Positions 36,362-48,559 of a DNA stretch of 64,000 nt are shown piece after piece. Both the position numbers and the translations under genes were made by a program. Each line of letters begins with the position of its first letter. Within the stretch, counting starts at the first letter, position 1. The notes under the pieces are model-generated. The model saw only the letters and a program-made list of their open reading frames with translations. It was not told the origin of the DNA and searched no databases. The stretch is from Paguma larvata (taxonomy: Eukaryota > Chordata > Mammalia > Carnivora > Viverridae): positions 20,492,247-20,556,246 of the forward strand of contig CM057830.1 of assembly GCA_030068075.1 (NCBI GenBank), in the 5' to 3' direction.

Positions 36362-37562
36362 ATTATTTTGTCCGGGTTATTTTAGGTATAATGGACAAAT
36401 AAAACATTATATTTCAAGTGTACCATGTGGATGATTTCATATACATTCATTTTAAAATTACTACAAGCTAAGGAAAAAGATCCATTCACCAGGCTGTATA
36501 TTAGATCCTCAAAACTTACCCACTTTTAATTCAAAGTTTGCACCATTTGACCCTTATCTCCCCACTTCCCTCCACCCTGGGACCCAATGGGGCAACCACC
36601 ATTGCATTGTTTCTTTAAGTTAGGCTTTTTTTTTTTCCTTTTGAAAACTCCACATATAAGTGATACCATATGGTATTGGTCTTTCTCTGTTGGGCCTTTT
36701 TCACTTAGCACTTGGCATACTAGCCTCAAGTTTCATCCATGCTTTCACCAGTGACACAAAGTTCTTTTTGTGGCTTAGTAATATTCCATTCTGTGTTTTT
36801 ATATACAGGTATACATATACACATCTATACGTATACAACATGCACATATATACACACATACAAAACCTGTATCTACTAACTCACTCTATGCATTCATCTG
36901 TCTATGGACAAAACCAGTTTCCGTGTCTCAGTGACTGTACACAAGGCTACACAGAATATGGGAGTACAGCTGTCTCAGCAACAGTGAGTTCATTTCTTTC
37001 AGACATATACCCAGAAATTCAAGTGTTTCATTTTATCAGAATTCTACTTTCTGTGTTTTGAGGAACCTCCATACTCTTTTCCCTAACTGCTGTACCAGTT
37101 TATAATGCCCAAAACAGAAGACCAGAGTTCTCTTTTCTCCACATCCTGACCCACTTTTCTTACCGCCTATTTTTTTTAGAATAGCCATCCTACCAGGTTT
37201 AAGGTTAGATCACATTTTTCTTTGATTTCTCTGATAATTAGTGAGGTTGAGGATATTTTCATGTACGTGTTGGCCATTTTTAGGTTTTCTTTGGAAAAAT
37301 GTCCATCGAGGTTCTCTGCCCTTTTTTTAATCAGGTTATTTGTTACTGAGTTTTAAGAGCTCCTTATGTTTTATTCCTATTAATCCTTTAGTGGAAAAAT
37401 GTCTATTTTCTATTTTATAAGCTGCCTCTTCATTTTATTCACTTTTTGCTGTGCAAAAGATTTTGAGTTTGGTAATAGATACAAAAAAATCATTGCTAAG
37501 ACCAAACTCCCCTCTGTTTTCTTCCAGGTGTGTTATGGTTTCAGGTCTTATGTTTGAGTCTA
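36362..37562 (-). mobile_element. Old L1, 3' UTR and ORF2 C-terminus, inserted in MLT1
   Basis: Antisense landmarks: 'ggcaaccaccattgcattg', 'ttcacttagcacttggcat', 'ttgaggaacctccatactc', 'ctccacatcctgacccac', 'gttatggtttcaggtctta'. The 5' truncation is at about 37562. Frames broken. Confidence 0.8.
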
Positions 37563-37757
37563 AATTCTACCAAGCTGAATAAGGTTAGAAGAGAACACCA
37601 AACCCAAAAAGCAGTACTTTGATTGCGGCCCTGTAATGCCCTAAGCAGAGAAGCCAGCCGCACTGTGCCCAGGCTTCTCACTTACAGAACTATGAACTAA
37701 TAAATGATGGTCATTGTCAACCACTACATTTCTAATAATTTGTTATACCAAATTAGG
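37563..37757 (+). mobile_element. MLT1-type LTR, 3' part
   Basis: 'actttgattgcggccctgta', 'gagaagccagccgcactgtgcccagg', 'aactaataaatgatgg', 'taataatttgttata' give the 3' end with an AATAAA at about 37699-37704. In register with the piece before the L1. Confidence 0.7.
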
Positions 37758-38981
37758 AAAAAAATTCATGCAAGATAGGTAAGATAGATATCAAGGGGCA
37801 CTAAAATTACTCTGGTAGAAAAGGCATTGTGTTTTTAAAAACACATTACCTACAATGTAGCACATTCTGAAATATACTTGCTTTTCAGACTTAGAAACCT
37901 ATTTGTCCACGTACAAAACCGTACAAAACCGTGAGGATGAGTATTTAGCAAGGTAACGATTACATCAATTAGGATATTACTATCTATGAAGGGCACTGAT
38001 TTCAGAGCCTGGAAGCAAGTCAGTCCCTAGTGCATCACTACCGACTTCATTCGGTAACAATGTTAGCCAATGGCTTCCTGGGATTCCCCAAATTTGGCCT
38101 TTTTTACATTAGGTCTCATTTTCCTTAGACATTTGTAGTTACTAGTAGGGATCAAAGGGTGAACTGCTTTGGTGTACTGTGTGCTGGAGGAGACTTATGG
38201 CAGTTTCAATTCATCTCCTGAGGCTCCAGGGTTATTTCTAGAGTAATCTATTACTTTGTTATTAGCTGCTTTTTCCAAATGCCGAAGGGATAGGACAGGA
38301 CTCTGGGAGATAAAATCTCTGGGGGCTTAGCTCTTATGTTTCAGCACCGAGGTAAAGTTTTGCCTAAGGAGTACATCAAGAGAAACTTTAGACGGTGAAA
38401 TATTTTTTAAAAAGCTTTCCAGACTACTCATGCAACTGAAGCATTATTTCTGAGAAGTGTACAGAACATACGTGTTTTGTGAGAATATTGATTCATTTCC
38501 CTAAGCGTTTCATTGCTCAAGCATTGGCAATCAAAATGTAAAGAGGTTTATGGGGTATCAATGATTAGTTTATTTTTAAGCGCAATTAATCTGGTACAGG
38601 GTTTATTCGTTTCAGACTCTGATCAGTGGTAATACAGACACAGAGGGTCAATTTCCTTCAGAAGATAATAAAACTTAATTCCATTAGTGAAATTTTGCGT
38701 ATTTGAGAACAATGAGATCTAATGAGACCTTAGCTCATACATTCATTTTTGCATGCCCACCTTACCTTCCTCCTGTTCTTCTTTCCATCCGTTCGTGTCC
38801 ATCTTTTTCTGCATGATTCCTGGTTAAAATCAGAATACGTTTAGAATGCATTCATAACCCCAAATACTTCTCCCTTCCCTGCCTCTACCTGTACCCCTAA
38901 CTCCCTCCTTCCACTCCTCTCCCACCCTTATCCCTCCCTTTCTACCTCTAACACCATGTATAGAATTCCCATTATACATAA
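37758..38981. other. Unassigned sequence
   Basis: No gene or definite repeat seen. A 10-bp direct repeat 'cgtacaaaac' occurs at about 37911-37929. A pyrimidine-rich strand precedes the microsatellite (38855-38945). Confidence 0.4.

Positions 38982-39055
<74 letters not shown>
38982..39055. repeat. (CT)n(TA)n microsatellite
   Basis: About 11-12 CT units (38982-39004) then about 25 uninterrupted TA units (to 39055). Probably polymorphic; open frames across it are artefacts. Confidence 0.98.
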
Positions 39056-39058
<3 letters not shown>

Positions 39059-40550
39059 AGTGGGTGCCATTATACAGAGACACACCAACTAAATTGTTCA
39101 ATGCCTTAGATTGGAGACCATGGTGTAGCTTATGTTTAACATCTTCGGTGCCAAGGCACTGTACAATGGACACTTGGCTGCTTATTAAGAACATGTTTTT
39201 ATAATGATGATAAAACTAGTGACCCAAGAAGAGCATAAGGAAAATCTTATTTGGCCTTTAAGCCCATCTCTGAAGCCCCCTGGTAATATAGCCTTTAGCA
39301 AATGAACCCAAAATCTCTTTTTTCGTATTCTATAACTTTTTTACCTTAGAGGCATTTTGGTGGAATTAATGTGTGAATCACTGTGAGATCCACAGATGAA
39401 AAGCCCTCTCTAAATGCTAAGGATTGGTTTAATTATACCATAGGGGACATTTGGGTTTATATTGTAAAGCATGCATATTTATAGCTCTTTTATTTTAATG
39501 CTGGTTATTTTAGCTGAAGAAGCTATTTTTACTTCTCAGGATGCTTGGTATTTTCTTGTTAATAACTTCAATATATAAATAGTATACTATAGCTTCTAAA
39601 CCCAAAGGTCAAACATCCTTCACACACAGAAGTAATTAATATATTATCAATCCTTGTAATCACAGAGCATAGGTCATTAGTGTCTTACAGCTAATTTAAC
39701 CCAAGAATGCAGAAATTCATTTTAGTAAAAAGCCTAACATGGACCTACTTGTCCCTTATGCCCTGTTAGATATAGGCTTGCAATGTCAGGAAGAAGTAGT
39801 GTTGAATTTAATGTTTTCTCCTATTTTCTTCAATCCTATTTTATACTCTTTCCAAAAAAAAAAAAAAATCTATGAAAGCTTTCAACCATTCATCTTTCAC
39901 CTAAACCCCATGGAACATTATATCCTGACATGGAGGCTGATACTGCACTAAGTGTATAGAAATACAGTTCTATTCCTATAGGACCTCCATCTACAAGGAC
40001 ACTTGGGAAATAAACACATCATTTCAATACAACTAGTTCTAAAATAGTGACTTGAACACAATGCTGTCAAGTCTCACAGAAGGGATAAACTTCTGACATG
40101 TACTAAGATTTCAAAACAGAAATGAGATTTGACTTGGTGCTTCGTTGTTTATATAATTAAGCAAAATGGGCCTTACAGACCAAAATTTCCAAAAAATAGT
40201 CTTTTCCTGTTTCGACAGACAGGACTATCGGTTCCACTTAGTTGAATGTGACAGATTTCAAACGATTAGCTCATTCCCAACATGCTTCCTTCTTTACACT
40301 TCACATAGGACTCTACAGACTCACATGTCAACTATACAGTAACAGTAATGGATTTCTGTACACCAGTGTTTTCTCTCCCTCCTCCCATTAGAAAGCAAAG
40401 CCCTCAGGTCTGATAGAGCCCAAAACATGTATTTTTCTGGTCCCAACATCCCTTGCTGATAAGTGTACCTTGTAATTAAACTCTGACCAAAGCCAATCTG
40501 GGTGAGAGGAGGGAAGGGCCTCCTAAAGGTATTTTCATCCTTGGTTAAGG
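39056..40550. other. Unassigned sequence
   Basis: AT-rich; A-run at 39856-39868. No gene or definite repeat seen. Confidence 0.4.
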
Positions 40551-40560
40551 GTCAGAACAC

Positions 40561-40728
40561 TTGGAGTGCCCTGGTGTTCTTGTCACGATCTTGCGGTTCA
40601 TGAGTTAGAGCCCAGCATCAGGCTCTGTGCTGACAGTGCCGAGCCTACTTGAGATTCTCTCATTCTCTCTCTGCCCCTTTCCAACCCTCTCAAAAATAAC
40701 CAAACATTAAAAAAATAAAAAAAAACCA
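40561..40728 (+). mobile_element. Carnivoran SINE lacking the A-box region, exact TSD
   Basis: Goes from 'ttggagtgccctgg' straight to 'cttgtcacgatcttgcgg', so about 35-40 bases that hold the polymerase III A box are absent; the B-box side and tail are normal. TSD gtcagaacac at 40551-40560 and 40729-40738. Confidence 0.93.
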
Positions 40729-40738
40729 GTCAGAACAC

Positions 40739-40805
40739 CTGAAACTAGTGTAACATTGTATGACAACCATACATTAAAAAGTCACATGAGTGGTAATAAA
40801 ACAAA
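40739..40805 (+). mobile_element. Probable L1 3'-end fragment
   Basis: 'cctgaaactagtgtaacattgtatgacaaccatac' resembles the last part of an L1 3' UTR. Only the terminal 60-70 bp is seen. Confidence 0.4.
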
Positions 40806-41125
40806 AATGCTTATTTCCTTGACCATGGCTATATACAGATATGTTATCTGTATGGCCTGAACATGGCCATCCTAAGGATAAAAAGCATAGAGGAAAGTCA
40901 TTTTGGCAAGAGGCTGTGTACTTAAGAAATTACCCAAGGTCCTGACTCCGGAACTCCTCCTCTCCAGATTTTCTGGTAAGGGAACTATTGTACTTGATGT
41001 CGAAACTACACTAATCGATATATACACCATTAACAGAACCTCTGACAATTTACTGAATTATTTTAATAATAAATGGTTTGCTTGACTTATTTTAGAGTAT
41101 ATACTTCATCAGATAGTATCCAGAG

Positions 41126-41252
41126 AGGTGCCTCACTGGCTTAGTCCACAAAGCATGCAAACCCTGATCTCAGGATCCAGAGTTTGAGCCCCACACTGGG
41201 GATAGAGATTATTTTATTAAAACAAAACAAAACAAAAAAAAAAAACAAAAAA
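41126..41252 (+). mobile_element. Carnivoran SINE, short form
   Basis: 'ggtgcctcactggcttagtcc', 'gagtttgagccccacactgggg', 'agagattattttattaaaac' followed by an (aaaac)n tail. Confidence 0.88.
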
Positions 41253-44009
41253 TACAAATCAAGAAATAGCCAACATTTTAAAAGAAATCTTTGGTAAAGA
41301 CATTTATATATTTAAAATTAGTAACACTTACTTGTTATTCTTAGTAAATGTGACTGGTTCATGTACTGATGATGGCAACCAGAAAGGGTCTGATTATTAA
41401 AGGAGACTCACAGGACCAAAATGGCATGGTGCTTCTACTAGAAGAAAAGCAGAGACTAAATTTCAGCACCAATTATCCTCTGTCTGTGAGGGCCATGCTA
41501 AGACACGATTTCTCTTAGCAACCAGTGAGGTGTACAAGACACCTTGAAACCAGGGATCCTAAAAATGGAGTTTCAGCCTTTTATACACTTCTGTTCAGTT
41601 AGACACATTCTTGCTATGTAACCAGCTCCAATATCAGGGCCCTTTGGAAGTACTGGGCAGGTGGGGATGGTTGGGGAGGACTATTTGCCTAAGCCAGATG
41701 TAAACAATTCATCTCCAGGTCATCAGTAAATGATGCTGGTGAGTTGGTGCAAGCTGCTCTAAGTTTCTGCCTGAACCCATGTTTACAAAACAACAGTATC
41801 AATAACTATGTTTCACACTTTGGCACTGATCAGTGTTAGGCAGGTACAGGTCTTACCCAAGCCAATTTCAGGCCGGCTAGAATTAACCCTCACATCATCA
41901 ATGACATGACAAATTGCACAATAATTTTATGTTTAACCATTTAGTTTTACCCCATTATACTTATCTGTAAGCAAAACTAGCTTTATCAGTTATTCTTAAA
42001 TTTTCTCAAAAACCAAATCTAAAATTTTTGAAAACATTTTAAATATTAAGAATTATACCAATAGGTTTTGTTTTTGTTTTTACTGCTTTTGTTTGGTTTA
42101 CTAGGGCTTATTATCAAACATCTTGGTCTTTGGACCTGTTATACTCTTAAGTATTATTGAAGATGCCCCAAGAGCTTTTAGGGGGACTTACTCATTAATA
42201 TATACACTATTAAATATTAAAATACAAATGCTAAAGTACTTTAAAAATACCTAACAAAAAATAAAACATTAAGAATAAAATGATTACAAACCTATTAAAT
42301 GGTTAGCTTTAAAAACAGGCAGAGTCTCAATTCTTGTAAATTCAATCTGTTACATGTTGCTTTAGAAGCACATGTATGAACAAAATATGGCCTCTAACAA
42401 GAGAATTTGGAAAAGGCAGCAACATTTAAATAGATCCTTAGCATAATTTTGGATACTCTTCTTCAAGAGTATGAACTTCACAAGTTAGTTTCACAAAAGT
42501 TGTAAGGAGGAATGTCAAACTCTTATCGATGGACTTTTGGTACTGTTAAAATGCATTGATAGATCTTGCATATTTCTTGTGTCTTTTACACATGTGTAAT
42601 TTTCTAATGCCAAACTATCATTGGAGGACATCTTTTGGCTCAATGGCATTTCATTACTTAATATCAAAATTATACTTACTAATATCACAATTTTCATCAG
42701 AAAAGGAATCAGTGAAAAGCCTTCAAGCTTACAGAAGCACTTACAGGTTGCCCAAAATTCTAGTTTTTACATCAAACTTCAAATTTTACTTGCAACAAAT
42801 ACTTTCAGGTGTTTTCTACTTTCAGGTGTTCTCCACGAAGTAGAGAGCTCATGTGAATCCTTTTGAGACAATGTCTTCCAAATAAACAGGTCTAAATGAT
42901 AATTACTAGGCTGTCAGTTTTGTCAAATAAACAACTTAGTTGTTTCCCTAAAACATCTATTTCAGCTCACAGCTCAAACTGAACAAATTCTTAAGATAAT
43001 CATTTATTACAATAAGCAATCAAGATGGTGGAAGAGTATTATTTTTCCCACTTGTACTACATTACGCAAAACCAAGAGTCTTAAAAAAAAATACTAGGTC
43101 ACGGTCTTGGAAGGTACAAGCTCTTTCACACACTGTTGCTTTTGTAACTTCAGGGCAAATATTAACATGGTAAAAAAGAGAAATCTCCTTTTCTATTATT
43201 ATTTTTGAAAACTCACAGACTATCTTAAACGGTCTTAAACGGATGCCTAAGATTAAATGAACTATATTTTGAGGACCATGGAGCACCACCCCCCCCCCAG
43301 CAAAGAAAGATAAAGTCTAAAAATACACATTCATATCCTAGGTCTGAAATTTTTCTAGCTGCAATGTCAGGCAAATCAAGGAGCCATTAGTAATTTTCCC
43401 CCCAAAGTTAATAGCTTCTGTTTCTAAGGACAAAATGTGATAAAGTAAAAAAAAAAAAAAAAAGCATTTTATGTAAAGTAATAAATAGTATGAAAAAACA
43501 ATTTAGTTATCACCAACACCACTAGTTTTGCATGAACATATAAAGCAGAGTATAGCATCCCTTTAGCGTTTAGCTATGCCAGCCCTGTGTGTTGTCAATA
43601 AAATTTTATGCATTTTTATGTAAACACTTTCCTCTTAAGTAATCAAAGTCCAAAGGATCACCCAATTCCATTTTTCTTAGCTCTGTTGATGCATTAGTAA
43701 CTCTAACTCCTTTGGCATCCCTGTAACATGTGAAATATCAGGAAGATCGCTATAAACACAGAACTAGTAACACAACATACCAGACCATACTGACAGGATT
43801 TCAAGTGTGGGTCCTCGAGCCGACAGTTCAAAAAAAATTCTTGAAACGCTTTCAGTACAAAAACGTGGTTCATTAAAGCACATGGGAAGAAAGAACTCCA
43901 CTGGTGTGGTGAGAAGCACTTGATTATATACTTTAGAGTAGGGGAAGATAAAAACAAGGAAGTTTCCAGAAGAATTTTCATGCACTAAAGAGGTGACGAC
44001 TTACAGGAT
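41253..44009. other. Unassigned sequence, 2.7 kb
   Basis: 41390-41930 has an LTR-like look (CpG-poor but GC-richer, 'ggaccaaaatggcatgg' near its start), but no target duplication or ends were found. 42070-42860 may be an ancient DNA transposon or LINE ('gtctttggacctgtt', 'aattcaatctgttacatgttg'), not assignable. C10 run at 43291-43300 and A19 run at about 43449-43467. No gene. Confidence 0.35.
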
Positions 44010-44390
44010 CCTGGAGCCCTGACCATAGTCAAACCAAGGTTGTTGTTTTTTTTTCCTCTAGCAAGGCATTAACTTAAGATGGTTGGAAGTTCGTGGAAGA
44101 TGTCATACTCCTCCTGCCCTAACTTTTCCTCAAAAAGCTGCAAGTTATAAGGAAATTTAATTTTATCTACATTTCTTTTGCCTTTGTCCTCCACATTAAA
44201 AGAGCCTACCTGGGAGAACGGCAGACCTCCTTCTCTCTGGCTTTTCTTTCTTTCTGTGCATGCCTGGGGCGAAGGGCCGCCTACCTCTCAATAAATGTTT
44301 TGCCTGTTAAGCAGCTCACTTTGCTTGGTTTTATCCTTGGTGGAGAAGCACCTGTGTCCTCAGGCTCTTTCCTGAAAAGAAAATGGCTGC
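44010..44390 (+). mobile_element. Possible LTR fragment
   Basis: Contains 'aagagcctacctgggagaacgg', an AATAAA at 44290-44295 and a GC-richer stretch after it, as in a U3-R-U5 order. No clear TG/CA ends or target duplication, so only a suggestion. Confidence 0.3.
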
Positions 44391-44396
44391 CAGAAC

Positions 44397-44573
44397 CAGG
44401 TTTCTTATACTTTGAGTGCATAAGAGTCACCTGGAGAAATAGTTTTAACTATTACTCCTGAGAGACCCACCCTCAGAGAACCTAACTCCTCTTGTAAGGG
44501 TTATGAATCTGTATTTGAAACATCCCAGGTGATAATTGATGTTGCTACTTTCAGGATCACACTCTTAGTAGAC
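44397..44573 (+). mobile_element. MER5-type (hAT-Charlie) DNA transposon
   Basis: 'gtttcttatactttgagtgcataagagtcacctggag', 'gacccaccctcagag', 'aatctgtatttgaaacatcccaggtgataattgatg' follow a MER5A-like palindromic element of about 180 bp. Confidence 0.7.
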
Positions 44574-45851
44574 GATTTTTTTCTTGCACCTAATACAGAC
44601 CACCTGAGAAACAGACTTGAGGAGTGTTATCATGCTAACACTCATGGTCTCTTTTTTTTCCATCTCACCTAGATCACCTGGCTTGTAGGGCAGGGAAGCA
44701 GAGAAAATCAACATTCCAGATATTAAAATATATATATATATCTCAAAACCAAAACACAACAACAAATAAACAAAGGTAGATCTAAAAGTTGAAAACAAAA
44801 GCCAAAATAAACTAAACAATTCCTTAATGACACTGAATTGACAATTTAAATTTAGCCAGATGTGAATTAAGGTAGCAGCATACTATTTAAAATAACAGTT
44901 GATCATAATTAATTTAATTTTTCCTTCATCTTCTTCAGGATCCCGTATTTACCCAGTTAATTGGCACACAAAGGGAGTTTCTGTTGACTAGACTTTTTCT
45001 CTTACAATATTTGTTCTTTTCTATTTGTTTTATAGGTGGCATATTTTAGGGCTTGAATTTTCCTTTAGAAATTATCCTTTTTGAGTTTCTGTTAGTAAAG
45101 TACTTAGCAATTTTTTTAGTGATAAACCAGTTGCAGGAATGTGTTAGCATAAAAGAAAAGTGAAGTTTCTAAATATATTAATGGACAAAAATCAAAGATC
45201 TCTAAAACATCTGTCACAGGAAACTTGAGTGGATCAGTTCTTCAAATAGCCACTTAATTTAGAGTCAAGTCATATGCGTTACCTATGTATGTCCACACAA
45301 TGGTATGTTAAATCACATTGAAGAAAAAAAGGTTATTTTATGATTATTTGTGAAAATATAAGGAACAAACTGATCATTGGAAGTAACTTTCCAGGAGAAA
45401 AACTATTCCCAAGACCTAAGTGCATCAACTTTAAACATTGTCTTTAGTATTTGCATATTTACATATGTTTTAATGATGAGGCATACATGCCAACTGATGT
45501 TACTTGAAATTCCTTTAAAGTCAATGACACTCAGAATGTCAGGATTTAGCTTTACACTTAATATCGTGCAAATACTCAAGAAATGTTTTAAGTTGATGCA
45601 CCATATCTAGGATTCCCTTCTAATATCTGAGAGAACTTATTTGATACAAAGTAATTACTTTCTTGAGGGCGTTAGTAGCCAAAATTATTTCCTGTAATCC
45701 AATCACTATAGCATTTAGGTTTCTAGATCTCATCTTGTATCTCAAGGTATCATATACACACATACTTTCAAAATAAAGGCCTTTAAATGCCCAAATGCTG
45801 TACCTTCTCTGTGAAGGCGAGATCAGCAAATACTTGTAGGAAAGGAGACAC
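44574..45851. other. Unassigned sequence
   Basis: A short (TA)n at 44729-44741. No gene or definite repeat seen. Confidence 0.4.
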
Positions 45852-45869
45852 ATAAGCGAATTCTTCTTC

Positions 45870-46090
45870 TTTTTTTTAAATTTTTTTAATGTTTATTTAT
45901 TTTTGAGAGACATAGAGACAGAGCGTGAGCAGGGGAAGGGCAGAGAGAGAGGGAGATACAGAATCTGAAGCAGGCTCCAGGCTCTGAGCCGTCAGCACAG
46001 AGCCCGACGCAGGGCTCAAACTCACAGACCGCGAGATCATGACCTGAGCCGAAGTCGGACGCCTAACAGACTGAGCCACCCAGGCGCCCC
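45870..46090 (-). mobile_element. Young carnivoran SINE
   Basis: Near-consensus copy with preserved CpGs ('ccgtcagcacagagcccgacg', 'gaccgcgagatcatgacc', 'gaagtcggacgcc'). Right flank ataaatcttctta resembles the left flank ataagcgaattcttctt. Confidence 0.95.
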
Positions 46091-46170
46091 ATAAATCTTC
46101 TTAGATTAACTGAAGTAACTCAGATGAGAGATACTATGAAGAATACATTATAATCTTTAGCTCATTCTTA

Positions 46171-46189
46171 TTTTTTTTAATTTATTTTT
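46171..46189 (-). mobile_element. Tail-only retroinsertion (19 bp) between exact 16-bp repeats
   Basis: A 19-bp T-rich segment (ttttttttaatttattttt) sits between two identical copies of ctttagctcattctta (46155-46170 and 46190-46205). Read on minus it is an A-rich SINE/L1-type tail with nothing attached, best explained as an extremely 5'-truncated target-primed insertion. A simple 35-bp tandem duplication with later change of the spacer is less likely because the spacer itself is tail-like. Confidence 0.8.
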
Positions 46190-46205
46190 CTTTAGCTCAT
46201 TCTTA

Positions 46206-46441
46206 CCCCAGCATAGGGATTCATGGGGATCTTCCTGAAAAATCAATGTGGAAACATGTCACTTCTTAAACATGCTAATAGCCCATATTACTAAAGACAA
46301 GGTACTTACAATTCCTTTAATGCGCTATATTATCTAGCCCCCCTCTACCTCACTTTCTCTTTGTTCCCTTGGCTGGAGCCACAGGTCTATTCCTCTAACA
46401 GTTCACTGAAACTACCTCCTTAGGACCTCCACATTTGCCTG
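46206..46441 (+). mobile_element. L2 relic, part 1 (split by ERVL-type LTR)
   Basis: 'ggggatcttcctgaaaaatc', 'catgtcacttcttaaacatgc', 'attatctagcccccctctacctcac', 'gacctccacatttgcctg' follow L2 consensus order to the point where the LTR entered. Confidence 0.7.
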
Positions 46442-47538
46442 TGTAGAGGAGGAAAAATAATGATCCCTTTTCCCCTCTAGGTTCTAGGTTGAAACCCCCT
46501 GGAATAAAAGATTAACAAGAAAAAAACCAAACAAGTTTAATAACGTGTATACCTCCTGTATACATGTTATCCTGGAATACTGAATAACTCCCCAAAATGA
46601 CCTAAATAGTGTATCCTGCTAAAGACAAAAGAAGGTGTTAGGGGGTGGGAGAGCCAGATATGGGAGATCACCAGGAAAAGCACTGTAAACAAGAGTGTGA
46701 TTGTTAGGCAGATTTAAATCCTTGCCTTCTCACTTGATAGAAATTTCTATCTTCCTCTCCCTATTACAGAGAGGGAACTGTTCTTACAAATGCAGATTTC
46801 CTTGACACATGGAAATATGTTTTGTAAAAGGATAACTTCTCTAGGTTTTCAGAGCTTCTCTTGTGTCTGCTGTTCCTTAAATATAATCAGCCTAAAATAA
46901 TCCTTATGCCAAAGAGGCATATTTTGGGTGACATATTCTGCTTTCCTTCACTGGTCTCACTGTCTGCAACACCCTTCACTCACATATACACACAGATTAT
47001 TGATCCCTGTCAAGGAGCAAGAATTCCTGTCCCCTTCAAGATCCTTCTAGCTGGACTAAGAATTAAATTGACATGAGACAGATGAACAGGAAAATATCAA
47101 CTATAATAATATACATAAAGGGAATCCACACAACATGGAAATTCCAAACACAGGCACAATGAAGTATATAAGTCATTCAGAATTAAAGAGTAGGGGGTAG
47201 GAGTCAGGAACTTCAGAGGAAAGGAATGCAATTTACAAGATGAAAAAGAGTAAATGTTTGGTAAACAAATATTTGCTGCTCCACTCAGAAACAAGGGGAC
47301 AAAGAGAAGACTTCAATCAATGTGGCCTTGCTAGGTTCTTCCCTGTCTACCTTTCCTAGTTCATATTATAACGTAGTTGTCTATAGTGATAGCTCTGTTC
47401 CCAGAGCAGGTCCTCTACCTAAATTCTTCTAGGTGGTTGTTGGGGGTAGGTAAAGAGCTTTTGCTGACTCTGCTGGGTTTCGATTGCTTTTTAACTCAAA
47501 ATAATCTTTTTTGGGCCAAAGTGGCCTGTATTGGGGCA
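46442..47538 (-). mobile_element. ERVL-type LTR element, about 1.1 kb, in L2
   Basis: Begins tgtagaggagg and ends cctgtattggggca on plus (TG...CA). Flanked by exact 5-bp duplications GCCTG (46437-46441 and 47539-47543). The L2 sequence is continuous once it is removed. Read on minus, the part near 47060-47020 ('cctgttcatctgtctcatg') and the end 'cctcctctaca' resemble 3' parts of ERVL-class LTRs, so minus is the likely sense. No retroviral gene recognised; a long solo LTR or an internally deleted copy. Confidence 0.7.
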
Positions 47539-47543
47539 GCCTG

Positions 47544-47870
47544 TCATTGGCCCTTCCATCCATGATCCCTAATTCCCTTTGGTTCAAGTAGTAGTCACTT
47601 ACTGAGGCTTTCCCAGGTCATCATATGTCAAATTTCAATCCACTATCCCCTACTACACTCCCATCACTTCTTATTGCCATCCTCTACTTCATTTTTCCCT
47701 TTATTAAATGTAACTTTTTAACTCATTGTCTCCCCTCCCTCAACAATGTGAACTCCAAGAGGGCAAGAATTTTTGTCTCTTTGTTTCACTTGTGTTGCTT
47801 GGAAGAATAATTAGAACATAGTAAGCACTCAAAAAATTCTTGTGGAATGAAAGGAATACTTAATGAATAC
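47544..47870 (+). mobile_element. L2 relic, part 2, with 3' end
   Basis: 'cttactgaggctttcccaggtcatca', 'aacaatgtgaactccaagagggcaag', and the terminal 'gaacatagtaagcactca...gtggaatgaaagg' match the L2 3' end. Confidence 0.7.
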
Positions 47871-48559
47871 ATGACTATATTAATGAAGAAAGGACTGAAT
47901 CCACGTTTGGCTTTTAAAATGGTAGTATCCATTCCAAAACGAGAGTGTATTTTCCTATGCATCGTATATGATGTAATCATCAGAAAGATTTCAGCATTAT
48001 TCACTGAATTGTGTGACATGGTGTTAGAGCTGCATGAGTCCAAATACAACAGCCTTTACAATCTCCTTATTACTTTTTTCCTAGGTATGAGGAATAGGAT
48101 TACTTCTCACGATGGAAATTGCAGAATTGTTGTAATAAGACTAAGCATACACTCAACTAAAATTAACCCATATAATTGGTCCCTGGGTTCTTTTTAAAGT
48201 TTACATATGTATGCTTGTATGTACATACACATCACCGTTCTTATTTTACCACATGGCACAAAACACTTATAATCAAAAGACAATTTATGCCAAATCTTTC
48301 CATCTCAATAGATTAAATGTATCTTACTGTGCCAATGTAATTAAAGTGAATTACAATTAGGATTCCTTTTGTTTTTTTTAGGATTCTTTTAAACCAACAG
48401 AATGAATCTGAGTAACTCACTTCCATTCAAGAATGAACAAAAGCCTGGCACTTTGCCAAACAATCCACATAATTACCATTCTCAAGGAGACTTGTAGTGC
48501 TTGCTTCTTACCAGACATTCCTGAATCACTCAACACTACAGCTGATCTTGCTTTTAAGG
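47871..48559. other. Unassigned sequence
   Basis: The 116-codon frame at 47847-48197 starts in the L2 3' end and has no domain. Nothing supported. Confidence 0.35.

Noticed and set aside
36660..37061. 133-codon frame with repetitive Tyr/His
   Set aside because: Lies in antisense L1 sequence with a short TA/CA-rich part.
41390..41930. Possible LTR
   Set aside because: General look only; no TG/CA ends with matching target duplications and no family recognised.
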